Positions 1 through 7,206 of a stretch of DNA of 64,000 nucleotides are shown here, one piece after another. The stretch is from Phyllobacteriaceae bacterium (GTDB taxonomy: Bacteria; Pseudomonadota; Alphaproteobacteria; Rhizobiales; Rhizobiaceae): NCBI GenBank assembly GCA_016711085.1, contig JADJTR010000001.1:124001-188000 (forward strand). The letters run 5' to 3'. The notes beneath the pieces were generated by a model. It worked only from the letters and a program-made list of their open reading frames with translations. It had not been told where the DNA came from and ran no database searches. A program made the translations under genes and the position numbers. Within the stretch, counting starts at the first letter, position 1, and every line of letters starts with the position of its first letter.

Positions 1-367
1 TTTCGCCATGGTCATCCTGTCGGCGGCGCTGCGTGGCATCCCCGAGGAAACGATGGAAGCGGCGGTCATCGACGGCGCCAACGATTTCCAGATTTTCTTT
101 CACATCATGGTGCCGCAGATCTGGGGAACGATTGCCGTCGTCTGGACCACAATCACCATCGTCGTGCTGAAAGTGTTCGACATCGTTTTCGCCATGACCA
201 ACGGCCAGTGGAACAGCCAGGTTCTCGGCAATCTCATGTACGACTGGATGTTCCGCGGCTTCGATTTTGGTCGCGGCGCGGCCATCGCCATTGTCATCAT
301 GGTTCTGGTCACGCCCATCATGATCTCCAACATCCGCCGCGCCAAGGCCGAGACGAAAGGGCACTGA
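1..367 (+). CDS. aglF: Alpha-glucoside ABC transporter permease AglF (5' truncated by window edge)
   Basis: C-terminal part of an inner-membrane permease of the MalF type; the reading frame is open to the left edge, so the true start lies outside the window. The EAA loop that docks on the ATPase is visible near the start (EAAVIDGANDFQIFFHIMVP), followed by two hydrophobic membrane segments and a short basic tail. It ends 1 nt before the next permease gene and is followed by an alpha-glucosidase and an ATPase gene, the order known for rhizobial agl operons taking up sucrose, maltose, trehalose and other alpha-glucosides. The agl assignment rests on this context; by sequence alone it is a carbohydrate ABC permease. 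Confidence 0.85.
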   Translation, partial: FAMVILSAALRGIPEETMEAAVIDGANDFQIFFHIMVPQIWGTIAVVWTTITIVVLKVFDIVFAMTNGQWNSQVLGNLMYDWMFRGFDFGRGAAIAIVIMVLVTPIMISNIRRAKAETKGH

Positions 368-368
368 C

Positions 369-1520
369 ATGGACGGCATCGCCGGTCGCAAATCCGCGCT
401 TACCTGGGCGGTACATATTTCGGTGCTTCTGCTCGTGGCATTGTGGACACTGCCAACGGCGGGCCTGCTCATTTCGTCTTTCCGCGACAAGGATCAGCTG
501 GCCGTTTCCGGCTGGTGGACAGCGCTGACGACCTCGACCCAGAACTTGGTCGGCCGCGCCGATGGCGCCGAGAAACAGGTCGAAGTCGACGGCAAATTCG
601 TTATCGCCGGCAATTTGCTTGACGGCCCCGGCCAGACCGTCACCGCGTTCGGCTACCGCTCGCAGGAGCCGACGAAGTTCAAGGCTGGCGAGATCGCCGA
701 TCTCGGCGATGGCCGCGGATTGACGGTCACCGCCGACGGCGACTACATCATCGAGTCCGACCTTCGGATCGAAGGCGACCGTGGCCAGCGCATATTCTAC
801 ACGGCGGCTATCCCGCCGCGTTTCTCGCTGGACAACTATCGTTCGGTTCTCGGCTCTGGAGGGGCCGGCCGCGCCTTCGTCAACTCGCTGACGGTGACGA
901 TTCCGTCGACCATCATCCCGATCATGGTCGCCGCTTTCGCCGCTTACGCGCTGGCGTGGATGCGTTTTCCCGGTCGCGCCTTGCTGATTGCCGTCATTGT
1001 CGGCCTGCTCGTCGTGCCGCTGCAATTGTCGCTGATCCCGCTGCTGACGCTTTACAACAAGATCGGCGCTTTCGCGGGCATTCCGGCCAAGGGCTATGTC
1101 GGCATCTGGCTGGCGCACATGGCCTTCGGCCTGCCGCTCGCCATTTACCTGTTGCGCAACTATATGGCCGGCCTGCCGGGCGAGATCATCGAATCGGCCC
1201 GCGTCGATGGCGCTTCCGATTTCGACATCTTCATCCGCATCGTGCTGCCGTTGTCGTTTCCGGCGCTCGCCTCCTTTGCAATTTTCCAGTTCCTGTGGGT
1301 CTGGAATGACTTGCTGGTCGCCCTCGTCTTTCTGGCGCCTCAAAAGGAGCAGCTCGTCCTCACGGGCCAACTCGTAAACCTGATGGGCTCACGCGGCGGT
1401 GACTGGGAAATCCTCACGGCGTCCGCCTTCGTCACCATCGTCGTGCCGCTCCTCGTGTTTTTCTCCCTGCAGCGCTTCCTCGTGCGCGGCTTGCTCGCAG
1501 GCTCCGTGAAAGGTGGCTGA
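369..1520 (+). CDS. aglG: Alpha-glucoside ABC transporter permease AglG
   Basis: MalG-type inner-membrane permease of 383 aa, pairing with AglF to form the channel for alpha-glucosides. The first membrane helix (about residues 14-34) is followed by a roughly 120-residue polar region before the conserved permease core, longer than in MalG (about 296 aa in total) and predicted periplasmic. The core has five further helices, and the EAA motif (ESARVDGASDFDIFIRIVLP, about residues 275-294) contacts the ATPase. The start is 1 nt after aglF and the stop is 6 nt before the glucosidase gene, so the genes are certainly co-transcribed. The large periplasmic insertion is a recognised trait of AglG-type permeases. 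Confidence 0.88.
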   Translation: MDGIAGRKSALTWAVHISVLLLVALWTLPTAGLLISSFRDKDQLAVSGWWTALTTSTQNLVGRADGAEKQVEVDGKFVIAGNLLDGPGQTVTAFGYRSQEPTKFKAGEIADLGDGRGLTVTADGDYIIESDLRIEGDRGQRIFYTAAIPPRFSLDNYRSVLGSGGAGRAFVNSLTVTIPSTIIPIMVAAFAAYALAWMRFPGRALLIAVIVGLLVVPLQLSLIPLLTLYNKIGAFAGIPAKGYVGIWLAHMAFGLPLAIYLLRNYMAGLPGEIIESARVDGASDFDIFIRIVLPLSFPALASFAIFQFLWVWNDLLVALVFLAPQKEQLVLTGQLVNLMGSRGGDWEILTASAFVTIVVPLLVFFSLQRFLVRGLLAGSVKGG

Positions 1521-1526
1521 ACCGGA

Positions 1527-3200
1527 ATGAACGCCATGACCCCGACCGAAAAGGCCAAACCGGAAACTGCCGTCGACAAGGACTGGTGGCGCGGAGCGGT
1601 GATCTACCAGATCTATCCGCGTTCGTTTCAGGACTCCAATGACGATGGCATCGGCGATCTGGCCGGCATTCGCCAACGTCTGCCCTATGTCGCCGCGCTG
1701 GGCGTCGACGCCATCTGGATTTCGCCGTTTTTCGCCTCGCCGATGAATGATTTCGGCTACGATGTGTCGGACTATCGTGCCGTCGATCCGATGTTTGGTT
1801 CGGTCGAGGATTTCCGCGCCCTGGTCGACGACGCCCACCACCTCGGCCTCAAGGTCATGATCGATCTGGTCATCTCGCACACGTCGGACCGGCATTCGTG
1901 GTTCGTCGAAAGCCGGTCGAGCCGCGCCAACGCGCGCGCCGATTGGTATGTCTGGGCCGACGCCAAGCCGGACGGTTCGCCACCCAACAACTGGTTGTCG
2001 ATATTCGGCGGTTCGGCCTGGGAGTGGGACCCGACGAGGCAGCAGTATTATCTGCACAATTTCCTCGCCTCTCAGCCCGACCTCAATTTCCACAATGCCG
2101 ACGTCCGCGAGGCCTTGCTCGATGTTGTTCGGTATTGGCTTGAGCTTGGCGCCGATGGCTTCCGCCTCGACACGATCAACTTCTATTTCCATTCGGCTGC
2201 GCTGACCGACAATCCCGCGCTGCCGATCTCCGAACGGAGAATTTCAACCGCTCCGGCGGTTAACCCCTACACTTGGCAGGACCACCTTTTCGACAAGAGC
2301 CAGCCGGAAAACCTCGATTTCCTTCGCGCCTTCCGCGCCGTGCTCGACGAATTCCCGGCTGCCGCTGCGGTCGGCGAAGTCGGCGACGACCAGCGTGGGC
2401 TGGACATCACGGCCGAATACACGTCCGGCGGCGACAAGGTCCACATGTGTTATTCCTTCGATTTTCTGTCCGGCGGCGCGCCAACTGCGGCGGCCGTACG
2501 CAAAACAATTGAGAAGTTCGAGGCCGCCGCGCCCGATGGTTGGGCCTGCTGGGCCTTTTCCAACCACGATGTCGTCCGCCACGCTTCGCGTTGGGCCCAA
2601 GCGAAGACCGATCAACTTGCCTACCTCAAAACAATGGCGGCGCTGCTGATGACCCTGCGCGGCTCGGTTTGCCTCTACCAGGGCGAGGAGCTCGGCTTGC
2701 CCGAGGCGGATATTTCATTTGGGGATATCCAGGACCCTTACGGCATTCGGTTCTGGCCCGAATTCAAGGGGCGTGACGGATGTCGCACGCCGATGGTCTG
2801 GTCTTCGAATTTACCCAATGGCGGGTTTTCGGCCCAGAAACCATGGCTACCGGTACCCGATATCCATCGCGCCATGGCGACGAATACGCAAAGCGGACAA
2901 GGCGACAGCCTGCTCGAATTCTATCGTGGCTTTCTGCATTTCCGCAAAGCCCATCCGGCCCTCATCAAAGGCGCGATCCGATTTGTCGATGCGCCGGAGG
3001 GGGTAGTGGCGTTCACGCGCGAGCATGGAGGCGAGGCAATTCTGTGCGGGTTCAACCTGGGCGCTGCGGCCGTGACGTTCGCGCCCAGGGCCAAGGTCGC
3101 GGAATTTGAAGGGACGGGACTTGCCGGAAAACTGGCGAGTGGCGTTATCGAGTTGCCGGCGCATTCGGCCTTTGTCGGCCGCATCGTCGACCGATTGTGA
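1527..3200 (+). CDS. aglA: Alpha-glucosidase AglA (GH13)
   Basis: Cytoplasmic GH13 alpha-glucosidase of 557 aa that hydrolyses imported alpha-glucosides. No signal peptide is present. Visible GH13 signatures are the N-terminal IYQIYPRSFQDSNDDGIGDL, the (beta/alpha)8 barrel motif MIDLVISHTS, the nucleophile region DGFRLDTINFY, the acid/base region AVGEVGD and the SNHDVVRHASRW motif with the transition-state Asp. The length matches oligo-1,6-glucosidase and alpha-glucosidase enzymes. It sits between the permease and ATPase genes of the agl operon, so the transporter and its catabolic enzyme are made together. Exact linkage specificity (sucrose, maltose, isomaltose, trehalose) cannot be read from the sequence. 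Confidence 0.9.
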   Translation: MNAMTPTEKAKPETAVDKDWWRGAVIYQIYPRSFQDSNDDGIGDLAGIRQRLPYVAALGVDAIWISPFFASPMNDFGYDVSDYRAVDPMFGSVEDFRALVDDAHHLGLKVMIDLVISHTSDRHSWFVESRSSRANARADWYVWADAKPDGSPPNNWLSIFGGSAWEWDPTRQQYYLHNFLASQPDLNFHNADVREALLDVVRYWLELGADGFRLDTINFYFHSAALTDNPALPISERRISTAPAVNPYTWQDHLFDKSQPENLDFLRAFRAVLDEFPAAAAVGEVGDDQRGLDITAEYTSGGDKVHMCYSFDFLSGGAPTAAAVRKTIEKFEAAAPDGWACWAFSNHDVVRHASRWAQAKTDQLAYLKTMAALLMTLRGSVCLYQGEELGLPEADISFGDIQDPYGIRFWPEFKGRDGCRTPMVWSSNLPNGGFSAQKPWLPVPDIHRAMATNTQSGQGDSLLEFYRGFLHFRKAHPALIKGAIRFVDAPEGVVAFTREHGGEAILCGFNLGAAAVTFAPRAKVAEFEGTGLAGKLASGVIELPAHSAFVGRIVDRL

Positions 3201-3216
3201 TCGGGAGAAAAAGAGC

Positions 3217-4314
3217 ATGGCCAGCGTCAAACTCAGCGGTGTCCGCAAAGCTTACGGCGAAATGGAGATCCTCCATGGCATCGATCTCGATATCAAGAAA
3301 GGCGAGTTCGTTGTGTTTGTCGGTCCTTCAGGATGCGGCAAGTCGACTTTGCTGCGCGCCATCGCCGGGCTGGAGCAGGTTACCGGCGGCACAATTGAAA
3401 TAGACGGTATTGTTTCCAACGACATCCCGCCGTCGAAGCGCGGCATCGCCATGGTGTTCCAGTCCTATGCGCTTTACCCGCACATGACGGTGCGCGACAA
3501 CATGGCGTTTGGCCTGCGCATGTCGCGGTCGCCAAAGGAGGAAATCGACCGACGCATCGCCAAGGCGGCGGATATTCTGCAACTGACGCCCTATCTCCAT
3601 CGCCTTCCCAAGGCGTTGTCCGGGGGCCAGCGCCAGCGCGTCGCCATCGGTCGCGCCATCTGCCGCGATCCCAAGGTCTTCCTGTTCGATGAGCCTTTGT
3701 CGAATCTCGATGCCGCATTGCGCGTCGCAACCCGTATCGAGATAGCGAAACTCAACGAGAGCATGCCGGACACGACAATGATCTATGTCACGCACGATCA
3801 GGTCGAGGCGATGACCCTGGCGGACCGCATTGTCGTCCTGCGTGGCGGCAATGTCGAACAAGTCGGCACACCGATGGAGTTGTATCACAAGCCGGCCAAC
3901 CTCTTTGTCGCCCAATTCATCGGATCCCCGGCAATGAACATTGTTCCGGTTGAGGGCTCGGTAGCCAACGGCGTCGCGTCCGTGGCGCCGAAGGGCGGTC
4001 GGGCGCTTTCGGCAAAGACCGAATCCGGAATGGAGCGGCTGGCTGGACCATTGAGCCTCGGCGTTCGGCCCGAGAACATCGATCTCGTCGACGAAGCCAA
4101 AGCGTTGTTTTCGGGGACAGTCACCTATGCCGAGCAATTGGGCGAAGTCGAAATCCTCTATGTCGATATCGGCGCCGGAGAACAGCCGATCGTGGTCAAG
4201 ATCCCCGGCTACCACGCGATCGAACGCGGCCGCGGCGTCCATCTCGCGCCGCAGAAAGGCGCAATTCACCTGTTCGACGCCAAAGGCAATGCCGTGGAGC
4301 ACCAAATCCTCTGA
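3217..4314 (+). CDS. aglK: Alpha-glucoside ABC transporter ATP-binding protein AglK (MalK/UgpC family)
   Basis: ATPase of 365 aa energising alpha-glucoside import. The start at 3217 is chosen over an upstream in-frame start because MASVKLSGVRKAYG is the normal beginning of this family and a purine-rich GGGAGAAAAAG lies just upstream. Visible motifs are Walker A GPSGCGKST, the Q-loop (MVFQSYALYPHMTVRDN), ABC signature LSGGQRQRVAIGR, Walker B VFLFDEPLSNLD and the H-loop TMIYVTHDQ. The C-terminal third is the MalK-type regulatory TOBE/OB domain (for example LGVRPENIDLVDEAKA). It is the last gene of the operon here; 16 nt separate it from aglA. No clear terminator follows before the tRNA gene. 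Confidence 0.9.
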   Translation: MASVKLSGVRKAYGEMEILHGIDLDIKKGEFVVFVGPSGCGKSTLLRAIAGLEQVTGGTIEIDGIVSNDIPPSKRGIAMVFQSYALYPHMTVRDNMAFGLRMSRSPKEEIDRRIAKAADILQLTPYLHRLPKALSGGQRQRVAIGRAICRDPKVFLFDEPLSNLDAALRVATRIEIAKLNESMPDTTMIYVTHDQVEAMTLADRIVVLRGGNVEQVGTPMELYHKPANLFVAQFIGSPAMNIVPVEGSVANGVASVAPKGGRALSAKTESGMERLAGPLSLGVRPENIDLVDEAKALFSGTVTYAEQLGEVEILYVDIGAGEQPIVVKIPGYHAIERGRGVHLAPQKGAIHLFDAKGNAVEHQIL

Positions 4315-4351
4315 ACGAAATGAAAGAGTTGATCGACTTCGCCGGCCGCCC

Positions 4352-4380
4352 TTGACACAGCCGGTTCGCCGCGCGAATTC
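4352..4380 (+). promoter_or_regulatory. Putative sigma-70-type promoter of the tRNA-Gly gene
   Basis: A perfect TTGACA (-35) at 4352-4357 is followed after 17 nt by GAATTC at 4375-4380, a poor -10 element, ending about 10 nt before the mature tRNA. Position and spacing fit a tRNA promoter; the weak -10 makes this tentative. Confidence 0.45.
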
Positions 4381-4390
4381 AAACGTCTCC

Positions 4391-4465
4391 GCGGGTGTAG
4401 TTCAGTGGTAGAACGTCAGCTTCCCAAGCTGAATGTCGTCGGTTCGATCCCGATCACCCGCTCCA
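4391..4465 (+). tRNA. tRNA-Gly, anticodon CCC
   Basis: A 75-nt sequence folds as a cloverleaf. The acceptor strands GCGGGTG (4391-4397) and CACCCGC (4455-4461) pair fully, followed by discriminator T and an encoded CCA. The D-arm contains the TTCAGTGGTAGAA pattern, the anticodon stem is TCAGC/GCTGA around the loop TTCCCAA (anticodon CCC, reading GGG), and the T-arm carries TTCGATC. Sequence is typical for bacterial tRNA-Gly. Confidence 0.96.
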
Positions 4466-4482
4466 GCTTTTCCGGCGCCCGG

Positions 4483-5559
4483 TCAGTCCAGTCGACGCGA
4501 CGCCCATTCATCGACGCCCTCGTCGCGCAAATCGGCAAGGCGGGCGACGCCGCGGACCCGCAACACCTGTGAAAGGCCGGAGGCAATTTCGTTGGCCAAT
4601 CCGGGCCCGCGATAGATGAGCCCGGTATAGACCTGCACCAAATCGGCGCCGGCGCGGATTTTCTCCAGCGCCGTCGCTGTGGAAGCAACGCCGCCGACGC
4701 CGATCAACGGCAGTCCGGGTCCGACGAGATTGCGCATGCGGGCCAACACGATCGTCGAGCGGTCGAACAAGGGTTTTCCCGAAAGGCCGCCGGCCTCCCG
4801 AGCGCCTGGCGAGCGCAATCCGGCGCGCGACAGGGTGGTGTTGGAAATGATGACGCCATCAACCGCGTTGGACCCTACTTCGGCCGCGATGTCGGCAAGT
4901 TCCTCGCCGGGCAAATCAGGCGCGATCTTGAGGAAAATGGGCGTTGCGTGGTCCTTCGGCCTCGCCGCCATCACCCGCGCCAGCAATTCGGCCAGCGCTT
5001 CGCGCGACTGCAGCGATCGCAATCCCGGCGTGTTCGGCGACGAGATATTGACGGCGAGATAGGAAGCATGGGCGGAGAACAGGCGAACGCCCGCGACATA
5101 ATCGGCGATTCTGTCGGCGCTATCCTTGTTAGCGCCGATGTTGACGCCAACGACGCCGCCGCGCGCCTTGCGCGCCTTCAGCCGGGCGAGGAACGCGTCA
5201 TGCCCGTCATTGTTGAATCCGAAACGGTTGATGATCGCCTCGTCGGCTTCCAGGCGGAACAGGCGCGGCTTGGGATTGCCCGGCTGCGCCAGCGGGGTGA
5301 CCGTACCGGTCTCCACAAATCCGAATCCCAGTCCGAGCAACGCGTCGGGCGCCTCGCAATTCTTGTCGTAGCCGGCGGCGAGGCCGACGGGATTGGGAAA
5401 ATCGATGCCGGCGACGCGGACCGGCAGCGACGCGGCGCCATGCGGCGCTAAAACCGCGCCGGCGCCGGTTTTCAGCGCGGCGATCGACAAATGGTGCGCG
5501 GTTTCGGCGTCGAGATGGAACAAGGCCGGTCGCAGCAAGGTTTCATAGATGAAGCTCAT
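4483..5559 (-). CDS. pyrD: Dihydroorotate dehydrogenase (quinone), class 2
   Basis: Enzyme of 358 aa oxidising dihydroorotate to orotate with FMN and transferring electrons to the membrane quinone pool in pyrimidine synthesis. Class 2 is indicated by the N-terminal membrane-association segment (MSFIYETLLRPALFHLDAET) and motifs such as NPVGLAAGYDKN, NRFGFNNDG, NISSPNTPGLR and the FMN-binding GVGGV near the C-terminus. Class 2 enzymes use Ser as base, consistent with the NISSPNTPG motif. Length is normal. Its ATG overlaps the stop of the upstream DUF952 gene by 4 nt, so the two are probably co-transcribed. It runs convergently toward the tRNA gene. Confidence 0.95.
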   Translation of the reverse strand: MSFIYETLLRPALFHLDAETAHHLSIAALKTGAGAVLAPHGAASLPVRVAGIDFPNPVGLAAGYDKNCEAPDALLGLGFGFVETGTVTPLAQPGNPKPRLFRLEADEAIINRFGFNNDGHDAFLARLKARKARGGVVGVNIGANKDSADRIADYVAGVRLFSAHASYLAVNISSPNTPGLRSLQSREALAELLARVMAARPKDHATPIFLKIAPDLPGEELADIAAEVGSNAVDGVIISNTTLSRAGLRSPGAREAGGLSGKPLFDRSTIVLARMRNLVGPGLPLIGVGGVASTATALEKIRAGADLVQVYTGLIYRGPGLANEIASGLSQVLRVRGVARLADLRDEGVDEWASRRLD

Positions 5560-5906
5560 CGAACCACATCCGGGAACACATGCCGGCCATCGGACCCGAT
5601 CGGCAACGGCACGGCCCAGACCACCGCGTTTCGCTCAAGTGGCGCAAAGAGATGGGGAAACAAGTCGCCGCCGCGGGAGGGTTCGTATTTGATCGCCGCC
5701 CCGAGCGCCGCTTCATCGACGGCCACGAGCAGGAGGCCTTCCCGACCCGCGAAATGCCGGTCCGCCGTTTCGCGGGCCTGGGCGGCTGTCGAGAAATGGA
5801 TGAATCCGTCAGCGATATCGATCGCCGCGCCATCGTAGCGGCCGCCCGCCATGGCGCGTTCAAATTCGTCGCGGTCCGCGATCTTGAAAATCAATCGTTG
5901 CATCAC
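5556..5906 (-). CDS. DUF952 domain-containing protein
   Basis: Small soluble protein of 116 aa of the DUF952 family; the biochemical role is unknown. Recognisable features are DGFIHFSTAAQ (about residues 34-44), typical of this family, and GDLFPHLFAPL. DUF952 proteins are distantly related in fold to ADP-ribosyltransferase-like proteins, but no activity should be assumed. It overlaps the pyrD start by 4 nt, an arrangement that is common in alphaproteobacteria. Two adjacent ATG codons (5906 and 5903) are possible starts. Confidence 0.85.
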   Translation of the reverse strand: MMQRLIFKIADRDEFERAMAGGRYDGAAIDIADGFIHFSTAAQARETADRHFAGREGLLLVAVDEAALGAAIKYEPSRGGDLFPHLFAPLERNAVVWAVPLPIGSDGRHVFPDVVR

Positions 5907-6014
5907 GAACCTATAGAAGCGGCCGCGCCGCCGCGAAAGGTGTGATGGGCCGGGTTCACCAGATTTCCGGCGTATTCATGCCCTATGGGCGACACAGGAT
6001 CGATGGAGGCTGCG

Positions 6015-6425
6015 ATGCGGAAACTGGTTTTGGGGCTTATTCTCGGTGTGGTCGCCGCCGTTGGCGCGCAAGCGGCCGAAACCGACCGCTATGCGTTGGA
6101 AAAAACCGGCCAGGGCTATGTCCGGATGGACAAGGCAACCGGCGCCATGTCGCTATGCGCCGAAAAGGACGGTCAACTTGCCTGCGCCGCGGCGACCGAC
6201 GACCGCGAGCCGCAGGATAGTGAACTCGCCGCTCTGGCCGCCCGGGTCGACGCGCTGGAGAAACAGGTCGCGGCCTTGCAATCGGGAAGCCCGAAATCGG
6301 CGGAATTGCCGAGCGACGAGGAATTCGAAAAGGCGATGGGTTTCATGGAGCGCTTTTTCAAGCGCTTCATGGACATGGTTCGCACTTTTGAATCGGAAAA
6401 TGGCGGTTCTCCGCAAAAAACATGA
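6015..6425 (+). CDS. Small predicted periplasmic protein with C-terminal coiled coil
   Basis: 136-aa protein of unknown function. The start at 6015 is preferred over the in-frame ATG at 5985 because GGAGG lies at 6005-6009 with ideal spacing, and the protein then begins with a clean signal peptide (MRKLVLGLILGVVAAVGAQA). The mature part has a short domain with two cysteines (about residues 53 and 60; SLCAEKDGQLACAA), then a predicted coiled coil (ELAALAARVDALEKQVAAL) and an amphipathic charged tail with FMERFFKRFMDMV. It could be a small envelope protein that oligomerises. Similar small proteins occur in Hyphomicrobiales; I do not recognise a named family. Confidence 0.75.
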   Translation: MRKLVLGLILGVVAAVGAQAAETDRYALEKTGQGYVRMDKATGAMSLCAEKDGQLACAAATDDREPQDSELAALAARVDALEKQVAALQSGSPKSAELPSDEEFEKAMGFMERFFKRFMDMVRTFESENGGSPQKT

Positions 6426-6546
6426 CGATACAGGCCGGTAATCGACAATCGGAGGTGGCCGTGCGCTTGAAACAGTCCCCTGTTGCTTCATAATCCGGCG
6501 AAACGTCGCCTCACGACAAAGGCGGCGCAACGCGGGAGGCGCGCCA

Positions 6547-7206
6547 TTGGCGACCGGATTCAAGTTTGTGATCGCGGACGACCACCCGCTTTTTCGGGGC
6601 GCGCTGAAGCAGGCGCTTGAAGGGCTTGGCGATCATATCGAAATCCTTGAGACCGGCTCGTTCGATGGCGTCAAGGCGCTCATGCTTGCCCATGACGATA
6701 TCGATTTGTTGTTGCTTGATTTGCACATGCCGGGCGCCAGCGGCTTGTCCGGTCTCATTGCCATCAAGGGCATTGAATCGACCGTGCCTGTCGCGGTGAT
6801 ATCCGCCTATGACGATGTCACCACGATCCGGCGTGCGCTCGATCTCGGCGCATCCGGGTTCATTTCGAAATCCAGCGGCGTCGACGGCATCCGCAAGGGT
6901 GTGGAGACCATTCTCGCCGGCGGCATCTGGACGTCCGAGGAAATCGATCTCGGCGTCGAAGGCGATCCGGAAATATCGGATTTGATCCAGCGCCTACAAA
7001 CGCTGACGCCGCAGCAGACCCGCGTTCTGTCGATGCTGGCAGAGGGCTTGCTCAACAAGCAGATTGCCTATGAATTGTCGGTGTCGGAAGCGACGATCAA
7101 GGCGCATGTTTCCGCGGTATTGCAGAAGCTTGGCGTGGATTCGCGCACGCAGGCCGTCATCCGCCTGGGGAAAATCGGCGGCGATCCATTGGTTCAAAAC
7201 ACCTGA
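6547..7206 (+). CDS. Response regulator, receiver plus LuxR-type HTH
   Basis: NarL/FixJ-family transcription factor of 219 aa. It starts with TTG at 6547, supported by GGGAGG at 6534-6539. The receiver domain (about 7-125) has the acidic pair (FVIADDHPL), phospho-acceptor Asp in LLLLDLHMPG and the conserved Lys in SGFISKSSG. The C-terminal LuxR helix-turn-helix (about 145-205) has LTPQQTRVLSMLAEGLLNKQ and SEATIKAHV. Its 3' end overlaps the 3' end of the convergent transporter-type hybrid sensor kinase by 13 nt, which suggests the two form a functional pair, as in other alphaproteobacteria where such kinases neighbour LuxR-type regulators. The signal and targets are unknown. Confidence 0.9.
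   Translation: MATGFKFVIADDHPLFRGALKQALEGLGDHIEILETGSFDGVKALMLAHDDIDLLLLDLHMPGASGLSGLIAIKGIESTVPVAVISAYDDVTTIRRALDLGASGFISKSSGVDGIRKGVETILAGGIWTSEEIDLGVEGDPEISDLIQRLQTLTPQQTRVLSMLAEGLLNKQIAYELSVSEATIKAHVSAVLQKLGVDSRTQAVIRLGKIGGDPLVQNT

Noticed and set aside
318..1370. Long open frame of 350 codons on the minus strand across aglG
   Set aside because: It is the antisense shadow of a clear permease gene; composition is Arg/Asp/Gln-rich and no family or ribosome site is seen.
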